From an uncultured Halobacteria archaeon (GTDB taxonomy: Archaea > Halobacteriota > Halobacteria > Halobacteriales > Haloferacaceae): a stretch of 33,599 nt of DNA. The translations under genes were made by a program, and so were the position numbers. Below, in pieces: positions 16,621-24,134 of this stretch. The DNA is taken from positions 1 to 33,599 of the forward strand of contig CAKZQY010000254.1 of assembly GCA_937142015.1 (NCBI GenBank), given 5' to 3'. Numbering within the stretch: the stretch's first letter is position 1; each line of letters starts with the position of its first letter. The notes beneath the pieces were generated by a model. The model was not told the origin of the DNA and did not search any database. It worked only from the letters and a program-made list of their open reading frames with translations.

Positions 16621-17604
16621 ATGACCAATAAAAAAGATCGACAGCGGGGTAGTCGAACACACGGTGGCGGGAGCCACAAGCACAACCGTGGTGCCGGACA
16701 CAGAGGCGGACGTGGCGCAGCCGGACGCGACAAACACGAGTACCACAACCACCAACCACTCGGAAAGAGCGGATTCACACCACCGACCCGGGAAGAGACA
16801 GACGAGATCGAACTCAGAGAACTGTACGAGAGAGCGTACTACGCAGACAGCCCCGAACTCGCCGGTCACGGAGTGTTCCGCCTCACAGACGGTACCATAC
16901 TCGTCGACGCGCGGGTTGTCGCCGCGAACAATCCAGAGAAACGCGTCGAAACTCTGTATCAAAATAGGAAGCCAGTCGCCGCCGACGGTGGGACGGCGGT
17001 GAGGAATCCAACAAAGATCATGGGACCAACAGGGGGTGTGCAGCCGAGCGACATCGTCCGGTTCGTCGCAGACGACGCCACAGATCCAGTCGTGGACACG
17101 GTGGAAGCGAACGACGACGAGCTGATCGATCCAACGGAGCTACAACAGATGCCTGTAGAATTCGACCACAACGGGGACGGTGGCACCGAGCGGGAGCCAG
17201 ACGGCGACGGAGAGTCGTCGTCACGGGAGGCCACGACGAGCGACCGGCCACTGGTCGAACAAAGTCCCGATCCGGCGACGGTCACGCCGTCGGACCTCAC
17301 TCCGGAGGACGTGCCGGTGTTGTACGCCAAGTGGCGTGCAGGCGACGAAGAGCAACGCGAGCGAATCGAGTCACTGCTGGACGCCTACTTCGCCGACATG
17401 TACGAGCGTGGACGCGAAGAGACACTGTACGAACTCGGCGAGGAAACGATCACACCGCAAGAGGTCGCAGAGACGCTCAACGCTCTTCAGCGCGAGTGGG
17501 AGGAACACCTCGGTAAAGAGTACGACCCGATCGACGGCGGACTCGACAAGGAGAAGCGAGAGTACCTGCTCTCAGTCCGTCCAGCCATCGAGCAGCCCGC
17601 CTGA
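16621..17604 (+). CDS. Divergent paralogue of ribosomal protein uL15 (L15) with extra C-terminal domain
   Basis: The 327-residue protein starts at ATG 16621. Residues 1-52 are nearly those of haloarchaeal uL15: KKDRQRGSRTHGGGSHK, RGAGHRGGRG, GRDKHEYHNHQPLGKSGF, the basic tail that threads into 23S rRNA. Residues 60-170 keep a faded uL15 globular pattern (EIELREL, ILVDARVV, KIMGPTGGVQ, VRFVADDATDPVVDTVE). Then comes an acidic, Ser/Glu-rich linker (about 180-220) and a charged helical domain (about 225-320, ESLLDAYFADMYERGREETL, QEVAETLNALQREWEEHL) absent from normal uL15, which is about 165 residues. No other ribosomal gene is near. It could be an alternative ribosome component, an assembly competitor or a captured gene with a new job. 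Function is not established. Its 3' end overlaps the convergent gene by 33 bp. Confidence 0.85.
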   Translation: MTNKKDRQRGSRTHGGGSHKHNRGAGHRGGRGAAGRDKHEYHNHQPLGKSGFTPPTREETDEIELRELYERAYYADSPELAGHGVFRLTDGTILVDARVVAANNPEKRVETLYQNRKPVAADGGTAVRNPTKIMGPTGGVQPSDIVRFVADDATDPVVDTVEANDDELIDPTELQQMPVEFDHNGDGGTEREPDGDGESSSREATTSDRPLVEQSPDPATVTPSDLTPEDVPVLYAKWRAGDEEQRERIESLLDAYFADMYERGREETLYELGEETITPQEVAETLNALQREWEEHLGKEYDPIDGGLDKEKREYLLSVRPAIEQPA

Positions 17605-17943
17605 CTTGTCCACTCCATTGTACAGCGTACGGAGTCCGAGGTACCGATAGAGCTTGGTCACCTCCGCTTCGGTCGGGTCGTCGAGGTACCGTCTGAAGAA
17701 GTCGCGGATGGTGTGTACCTCCCTCTCGATCCTCCGTCCGGCAATGGTGCTCGCCTTCCGCTCCGGTAGATCCGTCGACGACGGGCGTGGATACGCCTCT
17801 GTGACCACATCCTCGATCCGTTCGTACTCTGCCTCGTACCGATCATCGAGTTCCTTGACATGACGAGGAAGTGGCCGGCCCCGCTCTTTTTCTACCTCGT
17901 CACTAGAGATCGGGTTCGCCTCTTCACAGTTGCTCCAGACCAT
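17572..17943 (-). CDS. Small acidic/basic helical protein, unknown
   Basis: The protein has 123 residues if it starts at ATG 17941-17943 (MVWSNCEEANPIS), chosen because a strong TATA box lies 28 bp upstream; the frame stays open 34 codons further but crosses that box. It is rich in charged residues and mostly helical (VEKERGRPLPRHVKELDD, IEREVHTIRDFFRRYL, TEAEVTKLYRYLG), with no membrane segment, signal or metal motif. I do not recognise a family. Its last 33 bp overlap the end of the uL15 paralogue in convergent orientation, so the two transcripts would be complementary at their 3' ends. Confidence 0.6.
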   Translation of the reverse strand: MVWSNCEEANPISSDEVEKERGRPLPRHVKELDDRYEAEYERIEDVVTEAYPRPSSTDLPERKASTIAGRRIEREVHTIRDFFRRYLDDPTEAEVTKLYRYLGLRTLYNGVDKSGGLLDGWTD

Positions 17944-17964
17944 CGTAGCAATCACATTTATCTC

Positions 17965-17976
17965 AAAATATAAATT
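17965..17976 (-). promoter_or_regulatory. TATA box of the small gene at 17943
   Basis: AATTTATATTTT on the minus strand is centred 28 bp upstream of ATG 17943, fitting a leaderless transcript. It sits in the most AT-rich stretch of this part of the window. Confidence 0.65.
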
Positions 17977-18041
17977 CTGCGGTTTGTTCTCGTTTTTCTG
18001 CGCGGTTGGAGACCGGGTTTGCCCCACTCGCCCTCTCCTAG

Positions 18042-18521
18042 TCACTCGTTCTCTGTGGTTTTCGTGTCTTCACTTGTGGTATCTCTCCTCTCGCGCGTGT
18101 CCTCATCTGGCGTGTCTTCCTCGGACGTGGTTTTTTGTTCCGAAGACTGGTCGTTATCTTCAGGAAGGTCGAGGTCACCGAGTTCACCGACGGGGATCTC
18201 GCCGACGAGAGACCGAGCCATCAGAAACGTCGTGAGCGCTACCATCACCGTTGTGAGAGTGAACATGACCGTCCCGAGGAGATTGACAGTTCGTACGTAG
18301 AATCCAGTCTGTGCAACGAGCAGTGCGACCAGCGCAACTAACGCAGGGATGAGGCTCCGATACAGCCATCTGATGTATCGTTCGAGGTCGTCGATCAACC
18401 GTCTCCGATTCGCTCTCGTCTCGGCGTTCAACTGTCCGAGTAAGAACGTGACGATCAGTGCGATAATCGAAATGACTGTAATCACCGACGACACTGACAC
18501 CACTGGCTCGGACCCGAGCAT
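18042..18521 (-). CDS. Small membrane protein with acidic Thr/Asp/Glu-rich tail, unknown
   Basis: The protein has 159 residues from ATG 18519-18521 (MLGSEPVVSVSSVI). An upstream TTG in the same frame lies too close to the TATA box to be used. There are three hydrophobic segments: about 8-28 (VITVISIIALIVTFLLGQL), about 50-75 (RSLIPALVALVALLVAQTGF) and about 80-105 (LLGTVMFTLTTVMVALTTFLM). A basic loop between the first two carries RANRRRLIDDLERYIRWLYR. The last 45 residues are a disordered acidic tail. I do not recognise a family. A TATA box near 18590 predicts a leader of about 40 nt. It lies between the uL15-paralogue locus and moeA and may belong to the same accessory patch. Confidence 0.7.
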   Translation of the reverse strand: MLGSEPVVSVSSVITVISIIALIVTFLLGQLNAETRANRRRLIDDLERYIRWLYRSLIPALVALVALLVAQTGFYVRTVNLLGTVMFTLTTVMVALTTFLMARSLVGEIPVGELGDLDLPEDNDQSSEQKTTSEEDTPDEDTRERRDTTSEDTKTTENE

Positions 18522-18584
18522 GGTGTCTGTGTGTTCTCGACTCGGCCGTATCGCTTCTTTCGAAGCAAACTGACACAAAATGCT

Positions 18585-18595
18585 AGTATATTATG
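18585..18595 (-). promoter_or_regulatory. TATA box of the small membrane protein gene
   Basis: The minus-strand sequence CATAATATACT predicts transcription start near 18562, about 41 nt before the ATG at 18521. Confidence 0.55.
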
Positions 18596-18665
18596 TTTTC
18601 GAGTTGGAAAACAAGCCAGAGACGAGGTTCCAGTAGTGTTCGATCATCCGTGTTGTCGACAGCGG

Positions 18666-20621
18666 TCAGTCGTATCCGGGGAGTTTCGAGAGGATGTCGG
18701 GGAGCCGTCGTCCCCCGGACACCTCGTCTGACTCACCTCGTTCACCGTCTGTCAACAGCGCCCGCAGCGACGTCACACCGGGTTTCGACAGCCGGTCGTC
18801 GGCAGCCCACACACGAACCCGCTCCGTTCCGAGCGAGACGAACCCCGTGTCGAGTCGCTCGGCAGTCACACGGAGTCCCAGTCCGACATCGGCGTCGCCG
18901 GCGAGCACGCGTCTGGCGGGCGACTCGTGGGCGCGAACCGCCCGCTCGAAGCCGTCGATCGCCTCCACGAGCGCCCGTCGTGTGGTGTCACGTTCCTCCG
19001 CGAGGTCGGCGACAGCGTTGCCGAGACTCGTCCGCAGCCCGGAGTTCGTGTCGCGGTTGACCAGCCGCAGGTCCCGGTCGACGAGGTCCCCGAGTCCAGT
19101 CACCCCTACCGGGTTCTCCGGAGGGACGATCAGCCCCCACTCGCGGGACCACCCGCCGATTTCGGTCCCAGCCGGCTCTCTGTCGACCGGGCCAGCGGTG
19201 ACGGCGATGTCCGGCACGCCGGCCCGGAGCTGTCTGAGGCCTCGCCGACTGCCGTCCGCGAGGTACCGGGGGTTGTCGATCAGGTCGAGCAGTCGTGACA
19301 GCGCCGGGTCGTCCTCGCCGATGCCGACGAGCCGTGGCGGGCGGACAGACGGGGAGAACAGCTGGACAGTCACCGACTCGCCAGCCGCGAGATACTCCGT
19401 GTCCGGGTGGACAGCGACCACGCCGTCCGCCTCCACGAGACTCGTCGTCGCTCCCGACCCTCTGTCGACGGGGTACACCAGCGTCTCCCCGTCGCCACCT
19501 TCGACGAGTCCAGCGGGCATGAGACGGCGACGCCCCTCGCTGTACCGTTCCTCGACAGCCATCTCGCCGTCGACAGTCGCCGTCGGCGGCTCCGGCTGTC
19601 CCGCGGCCTCGCGGATCGCGGGTGCGACGAACGTCCGGAAGATAGTGAGCGCCGAGACGGGGTAGCCCGGCAGCCCGACGTACGCCGAGTCGCCGATCCG
19701 TCCGATCAGCATCGGCTTCCCGGGCTTGACCGCGACGCCGTGGAGGAGGAGTTCCCCGCGATCCTCGATCACGCGGTAGATCACGTCCACCGCGCTCGCG
19801 GAGGTCGATCCCGAAGAGAGCACGAGGTCACACTCCTCGCTGGCGTCGATCAGCGTCCGCTCCATCTCGTCGTAGTCGTCGCCAGCGTGGGGGTACAACA
19901 CCGCCTCGCCGCCCGCCTCCTCGACACCAGCGGCGACCGTGTAGCTGTTTACGTCGTAGATCTCGCCGCGGGCGCTGTCGAGGTCCTCGCCCGGCCGGAC
20001 GAGTTCGTCACCCGTCGAGACGATCCCGACCGTCGGCCGACCGCGGACGGGCACCTGATCGACACCGAGCGCTGACAGCAGTCCGATCTCGCGGGGGGTG
20101 ATCGCCGTGCCGGGTCCGAGTCCCCGCGCGCCGGCTGCGATGTCCGCGCCCGCGAACATGACGTTGTCTCCCGGCGCGACTGCCGTGCGGAACGCGACGT
20201 GACTCGGGGCGTCTGCTCCGGAGTCTCCGGAGTTTCGGGAGCGTTCCTCGGTGTCTTCCACCATCACCACCGCGTCCGCGCCGTCGGGGACGACCGCACC
20301 GGTCGAGATCTCGACGCACGTGCCGGGCTCGACCGTCACCGACGGCTCCTCGCCGGCGTGGACAGTGCCGACGAGCGGGAGCGTCGTCGGGTCGGCCTCG
20401 CCGGCGTCGAAGGTGTCGCGCGCTCGGACAGCGTAGCCGTCGACAGACGCGCGGTCGAACCCCGGCACGTCCAGCTCCGCGTCCAGTCGGTCCGCGAGCA
20501 CCCGCCCACGTGCCTCGGCGAGCGGGATCGTCTCCGGGTCGGGGGCGAGATCCAGCGACGCGATTGCATCGTGTGCCTCCTCGGGGTCGGCGAGGTCGCG
20601 GAACTCCTTGCGGTCGCTCAC
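18666..20621 (-). CDS. moeA: Molybdopterin molybdenumtransferase MoeA with C-terminal periplasmic-binding-like domain
   Basis: The start is GTG 20619-20621 (VSDRKEFRDLADPEEA), which overlaps the TGA of the upstream moeA by the GTGA pattern and gives 651 residues. Residues 1-400 are MoeA: FDRASVDGYAVRARDTF, ISTGAVVPDGADAVVMVEDT, VGIVSTGDELV, LSSGSTSASAVDVIYRVIED, GVAVKPGKPMLIG, GLPGYPVSALTIF. The enzyme inserts molybdate (or tungstate) into adenylated molybdopterin. Residues about 430-640 form a substrate-binding-like domain (VNRDTNSGLRTSLGNAVADL, ADVGLGLRVTAERLDTGFVSLG), as in archaeal MoeA-PBP fusions, perhaps for oxyanion or cofactor sensing. It is co-transcribed with the moeA above it. Cytoplasmic. 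Confidence 0.92.
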   Translation of the reverse strand: MSDRKEFRDLADPEEAHDAIASLDLAPDPETIPLAEARGRVLADRLDAELDVPGFDRASVDGYAVRARDTFDAGEADPTTLPLVGTVHAGEEPSVTVEPGTCVEISTGAVVPDGADAVVMVEDTEERSRNSGDSGADAPSHVAFRTAVAPGDNVMFAGADIAAGARGLGPGTAITPREIGLLSALGVDQVPVRGRPTVGIVSTGDELVRPGEDLDSARGEIYDVNSYTVAAGVEEAGGEAVLYPHAGDDYDEMERTLIDASEECDLVLSSGSTSASAVDVIYRVIEDRGELLLHGVAVKPGKPMLIGRIGDSAYVGLPGYPVSALTIFRTFVAPAIREAAGQPEPPTATVDGEMAVEERYSEGRRRLMPAGLVEGGDGETLVYPVDRGSGATTSLVEADGVVAVHPDTEYLAAGESVTVQLFSPSVRPPRLVGIGEDDPALSRLLDLIDNPRYLADGSRRGLRQLRAGVPDIAVTAGPVDREPAGTEIGGWSREWGLIVPPENPVGVTGLGDLVDRDLRLVNRDTNSGLRTSLGNAVADLAEERDTTRRALVEAIDGFERAVRAHESPARRVLAGDADVGLGLRVTAERLDTGFVSLGTERVRVWAADDRLSKPGVTSLRALLTDGERGESDEVSGGRRLPDILSKLPGYD

Positions 20622-22018
20622 GACGACCCCTCCCACAGTTCCACCGAGACAGTCTCGCCCGCGTCGATCCCCTCCCGCGGCTCGGGGACGACGACCCAGC
20701 CGTCCGAGAGCGCGACGGAGGAGAGTACCCCTGCGCCCGAGGCGCGTGTCGGCGCTGCTGTCGGGAGCCCGCTGCTGCCCGAAGCGCCGGTTGTCCCGGC
20801 GTCGCCGCTCGCGGCCTCTCCCCTCCCGGCGCTCGTGGCCTCTCTCCTCCCGGCGCTCGTGGCCTCACTCCTCCCGGCGCTCGTGGCCTCACCCCTCTCG
20901 GTGTCGTCGCCGCTCGTGGCGTCGCCCGTCTCCGAACTGCGGTCGAGTCGCACGCGGACGAACGTGCGTTCCCCGGGTTCGGAGGCGACCTTGCGGGCGA
21001 GTGTCGCCCGCTCCGTCGGGAGGGGAGCCGACGGGAGTCCGCCGGCACGTCGCGTCGCAGAGCGGAGGAACTGGACGGCGTTGACCAGACACGCAACCGG
21101 GTACCCCGGCAGCATCAGGACGGGTGTGTCTCCCGCAGTGCCGAGTGCGACCGGGTGGCCGGGCTTGAGCGCGACGCCGTGGACGAACACCTCGCCCAAC
21201 TCCGAGACGACCTCGGGGACGAGGTCGCGTTCTCCGACGGAGGAACCCCCGGTCGTGACGACGATGTCGTGGTCCGTGTCTCGCTGGATCGCCTCGCGGA
21301 GCGCGTCCGGGTCGTCGGTCACGATGTCGCGGTACGTCGCGTCCCCACCCCACCGCTCGACGAGCCGCGACACGGTGAGCCCGTTCGTCTCGATTATCTC
21401 TCCCGGGTCGGGATCGGACTCGACGAGCTCCTCGCCGGTCGGGATCACCGACACGGTCGGGGGCTCGCGCACCTCGACGCTGTCGACGCCGACGGACTGG
21501 AGCAGTCCCAGATCCGATGGACGCAGACGGTGGCCGGCGTCGTAGAGGTGTTGCCCCTGGTTCACGTCTTCGCCGCGGTCGCCGACGTTCTCTCCCTCCG
21601 CGACGGCGTCGTCGATCTCGATCTCGGTGCCGACGCGCTCGGTGCGTTCGATTTTCACCACCGCGTTCGCGCCCGACGGCAGTTCACTCCCCGTGTGGAC
21701 ACGGACCGCCTCCTGTGGGCCGACTGGGGGACGAGTGTCGTCGTCCTCGGTCTCGACGGCCCGCAGCACCGCCGGTGAGCGGTCGGACGCTCCGAACGTG
21801 TCTCGTGCGCGGACGGCCCAGCCGTCCATCGCGGCCCGGTCGTAGCCGGGGACTGCCCGCGGCGCGGTGACTGTCGAAGCGAGCACTCGCCCGTCTGCCT
21901 CGGTCAGGGGGAGTCGTTCCGTCCGGCCGTGTGGCACGACGCGTTCGAGGAGTCGCTCGCGCGCCTCCGCGACCCGGGTTCGGTCTTTGAACCCGGACTC
22001 TGTCCTGTCGTGGGTCAT
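20618..22018 (-). CDS. moeA: Molybdopterin molybdenumtransferase MoeA, single-domain form
   Basis: The 466-residue protein starts at ATG 22016-22018. Motifs: GYDRAAMDGWAVRARDTFGA, HTGSELPSGANAVVKIERTE, VSVIPTGEELVESDP, VVTTGGSSVGERDLVPEVV, GVALKPGHPVALG, LMLPGYPVACLVNA. It is longer than standard MoeA (about 400) because domain IV contains an insertion of about 60 residues rich in Ala/Ser/Gly/Thr, including three 8-residue repeats (EATSAGRG type). It overlaps the second moeA by 4 bp. Two MoeA proteins are common in archaea, possibly for molybdenum versus tungsten; which does which cannot be read here. Confidence 0.93.
   Translation of the reverse strand: MTHDRTESGFKDRTRVAEARERLLERVVPHGRTERLPLTEADGRVLASTVTAPRAVPGYDRAAMDGWAVRARDTFGASDRSPAVLRAVETEDDDTRPPVGPQEAVRVHTGSELPSGANAVVKIERTERVGTEIEIDDAVAEGENVGDRGEDVNQGQHLYDAGHRLRPSDLGLLQSVGVDSVEVREPPTVSVIPTGEELVESDPDPGEIIETNGLTVSRLVERWGGDATYRDIVTDDPDALREAIQRDTDHDIVVTTGGSSVGERDLVPEVVSELGEVFVHGVALKPGHPVALGTAGDTPVLMLPGYPVACLVNAVQFLRSATRRAGGLPSAPLPTERATLARKVASEPGERTFVRVRLDRSSETGDATSGDDTERGEATSAGRSEATSAGRREATSAGRGEAASGDAGTTGASGSSGLPTAAPTRASGAGVLSSVALSDGWVVVPEPREGIDAGETVSVELWEGSS
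20823..20894 (-). repeat. In-frame 24-bp tandem repeat in moeA domain IV
   Basis: Units begin at 20823, 20847 and 20871 (plus-strand core CTCCCGGCGCTCGTGGCCTC). They encode three copies of an 8-residue unit around EATSAGR in a loop not needed by the fold. Confidence 0.95.
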
Positions 22019-22128
22019 GCACCCCGATTAGAACCGGACCGAGTTGGCACTGTCGGCTGGGAGAGGGCGCGCGCTGCGGCGTCGCCTCCACTGTGTAAGA
22101 CTCTCGTCGCTGCCCAGTTGTCTGACGA

Positions 22129-22138
22129 CACTTTTTGT
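22129..22138 (+). promoter_or_regulatory. TATA-like box of the DUF5806-like gene
   Basis: CACTTTTTGT is centred 28 bp before GTG 22162. It supports that start over the longer TTG-initiated frame, which would begin inside the box. Confidence 0.5.
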
Positions 22139-22161
22139 CGGCGGACGCACAACGACACGGC

Positions 22162-22785
22162 GTGACAGACCACGCCAGCCGAGACGAGCCGGAGTCGACT
22201 GGATCGGTCGACCGGGGAGCCGACCGCGGCGCTGAGACAACGGGGGAGAGCGACGAGGAGAACGTGCCAGACGACGTGGCGCGGTACGACCGGTTCACGA
22301 AGATGGACCGCGCGGAGTACGACCGCGTCAACGAGTTCCTCCGCGACCGGACGTACGTCACCGCCCGCGAGTGGGCGATTGCCCGGCTGTGTGCGGACTT
22401 CCGGACGGAGACGGGCGTCGAGATGACGAAGATCGGCGAGAACTTGCCGGAGCTCGTCCCGTTCATGACGGACACCTACACCCCGCAGGCGGTGAACCAA
22501 GCGCGCCACTCCTTCGAAGAGAAGGTCCGCAAGTCCGGGGCGACGTTCCTCTACGGCGCGATGTCCGGCTTCTTCACCGCCGATGATCTCGACGAGATGA
22601 TGTACGACGTGACGGAGATCGCCAAGTTCCTGCTGGAAGTGGAGGGTGTCGACCTCGCTGTCGCCGAGGAACTGGAGGCGGAGGACCGTATCTCGACGGT
22701 GATGCGCGACGTGCGCGAGGCGAGCGCGGAGGTCCGCGGCGAGGAAGTGGCCTGTCCGGAGTGTGGACACGTTCACGAGCCGTGA
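22162..22785 (+). CDS. Haloarchaeal conserved protein, DUF5806-like
   Basis: The protein has 207 residues from GTG 22162 (VTDHASRDEPEST), chosen for the TATA-like box at about -28. The first 35 residues are an acidic disordered lead. The core (DVARYDRFTKMDRAEYDRVN, RTYVTAREWAIARLCADFRTETGVEMTKIGENLPELVPFM, DTYTPQAVNQARHSFEEKV) is very highly conserved among haloarchaea in my recollection and matches the DUF5806 family. The C-terminus ends in a CPECGHVHEP mini zinc-finger-like motif. Function is unknown. The helical core with a degenerate C-x2-C end suggests nucleic-acid or protein contact (inference). The gene is divergent from moeA. Confidence 0.8.
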   Translation: MTDHASRDEPESTGSVDRGADRGAETTGESDEENVPDDVARYDRFTKMDRAEYDRVNEFLRDRTYVTAREWAIARLCADFRTETGVEMTKIGENLPELVPFMTDTYTPQAVNQARHSFEEKVRKSGATFLYGAMSGFFTADDLDEMMYDVTEIAKFLLEVEGVDLAVAEELEAEDRISTVMRDVREASAEVRGEEVACPECGHVHEP

Positions 22786-22787
22786 AC

Positions 22788-22898
22788 TATACTGTCGGTC
22801 ACAACTCATCAAACTCGGGGTCGACAGAACCGGGACGAGACGCGTTGGAACCCCGAGTGAGACGCAACAACCTATCGACACCTGTGACCGACAGTATA
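22788..22898. mobile_element. MITE-like element, 111 bp with 16-bp perfect terminal inverted repeats
   Basis: TATACTGTCGGTCACA at 22788-22803 is the exact reverse complement of 22883-22898. Inside, ACTCGGGGT (22812-22820) pairs with ACCCCGAGT (about 22849-22857). The element starts 2 bp after the stop of the DUF5806-like gene. The ends fit a TA target duplication, as for IS630/Tc1-type elements (inference). It could instead be a strong terminator or attenuator hairpin. Confidence 0.6.
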
Positions 22899-22941
22899 CC
22901 TCGGAACCCGGTGAGGACGACCGACGCGAGTGGCGGCGAAC

Positions 22942-22949
22942 CACTTACG
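22942..22949 (+). promoter_or_regulatory. TATA-like box of the TIM-barrel hydrolase-like gene
   Basis: CACTTACG is centred about 29 bp before the ATG at 22974, fitting a leaderless transcript and fixing the start. Confidence 0.45.
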
Positions 22950-22973
22950 CCCACGAGCGCCCAAGCCGGTCGC

Positions 22974-24032
22974 ATGACAGCGTACGGTGTCGTCACACGC
23001 AACGAGGAGGAGGTGTCGTGGGGGGAGTTCGACCGCGGATTCTACGAGGTGAAAGACGTGACCGGTCGGGCGGCAGCCCCGCTGTCGGACGCGGTGAACA
23101 TGATCTCCTGTTTCGGCGACAACGCAGCCGTCGAGGAGTCACCCGAACTCGCGCCCGTGACGGCCGACGGCGAGCGGGCGACCCGCGAGCGACCGTACTT
23201 CGACTGGGCGTACGTCTGTCCCACACAGCCCGACTACCGGGCGGGTATCTTGGAGATGATCGAGGACGCCGCGGCCGAGAACGACGCCGTCAGACTCGAC
23301 GACGTCGGGTTCCCGCGGGCCGAGTACTGTTACTGCGACCGCTGTGGCGAGCAGTTCACCGCGTGGGCGAGCGAGCAGGAGGGTGTCGACGACGACGCCG
23401 AACGCGGCAGCGACGCGTGGTTCGACTGGCGCGCCTCGGTGATCTCCCAGTTCGTCGCGGCGGCGACCGACCGGATTCCCGGGCGGACGTACCTCACGCT
23501 CTACCCAGATCCGTACCCCGGTCACCTGTACGAGCGTGCGGGACTCGATCTCGACCGACTCGCCGGGCACGTCGACGAGTTCGTCGTCCCGCTGTACGAC
23601 ACCGCCTACGGCACCACCTACTGGCTGGAGACCATCGCCAAGGGGTTCCAGACGCGGCTCGCCGACCTCGACGTCGAGTTCTCCGTCGAGTTGTACGCCG
23701 TCAACGTCGACGTGGACGACCTGATCCACGCGGTGGAGGTCGCCGAGGCGTACGCCCGCGAGGTGTTCCTCGGCTACGACGCCAGTGTCGCCGCCGCCGC
23801 GCTCCGACGGATGCGTGCAGACCGACGCGAGGGTACCGAACACGGGGTACCGAGCGGTAGCGACTCGCCAGACGGTGGCGATGCGCTGGACAGTGGCGAC
23901 TCGCCAGACAGTGGCGACGCGCAGGACAGTGGCGACTCGCCAGACAGTGGCGACGCGCGGGACAGTGGCGACACACCGGACGGTGGCGATGCGCTGGACA
24001 GTGGCGACACACCGGACGGTGGCCGCGAGTGA
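22974..24032 (+). CDS. Putative TIM-barrel glycoside-hydrolase-like protein with repeat tail
   Basis: The protein has 352 residues from ATG 22974. The body (residues 1-280) has no signal peptide. YFDWAYVCPTQPDYRAGILEMIEDAA followed by AVRLDDVGFPRAEYCYCDRCGEQFTAW recalls glycoside-hydrolase-like barrel proteins in which an Asp-rich strand end (LDDVGFPR) is followed by a CYCDRC cysteine motif that may bind metal. Later strands include RTYLTLYPDPYPGHLYERAG, VVPLYDTAYGTTYWLE and VELYAVNVD. Assignment is by pattern only. The last 55 residues are an acidic tail of eight 6-residue repeats (GDSPDS type), unlikely to be part of the fold. The upstream neighbour is the MITE-like element. Confidence 0.6.
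   Translation: MTAYGVVTRNEEEVSWGEFDRGFYEVKDVTGRAAAPLSDAVNMISCFGDNAAVEESPELAPVTADGERATRERPYFDWAYVCPTQPDYRAGILEMIEDAAAENDAVRLDDVGFPRAEYCYCDRCGEQFTAWASEQEGVDDDAERGSDAWFDWRASVISQFVAAATDRIPGRTYLTLYPDPYPGHLYERAGLDLDRLAGHVDEFVVPLYDTAYGTTYWLETIAKGFQTRLADLDVEFSVELYAVNVDVDDLIHAVEVAEAYAREVFLGYDASVAAAALRRMRADRREGTEHGVPSGSDSPDGGDALDSGDSPDSGDAQDSGDSPDSGDARDSGDTPDGGDALDSGDTPDGGRE
23871..24023 (+). repeat. In-frame 18-bp tandem repeat, eight units, at a protein C-terminus
   Basis: Units of 18 bp start at 23871 and repeat to 24014, plus a half unit to 24023. All share GAC(A/G)GTGGCGA. They alternate between two versions, so the higher-order period is 36 bp. They encode Gly-Asp-x-x-Asp-Ser/Gly. Confidence 0.97.
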
Positions 24033-24102
24033 TTTCGCCACCGCCTGCAGCAGAGTGCCACCTGTCCGTCCAACCGCCAACCAGTTCAGACCAGTTGGGT
24101 CG

Positions 24103-24110
24103 CACTTATC
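24103..24110 (+). promoter_or_regulatory. TATA-like box of the MDR reductase gene
   Basis: CACTTATC is centred 28 bp before ATG 24135, fitting a leaderless transcript. Confidence 0.55.
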
Positions 24111-24134
24111 CCAGTCGGGGCCGACCAGCGTCGT

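Noticed and set aside
16621-17604. Ordinary ribosomal protein L15 gene
   Set aside because: It is about twice the normal length, diverged in the globular part, and has no ribosomal-protein neighbours.
22788-22898. Structured non-coding RNA gene
   Set aside because: The inverted repeats are far apart with little pairing between, and no promoter precedes the left arm; a MITE-like element or terminator fits better.
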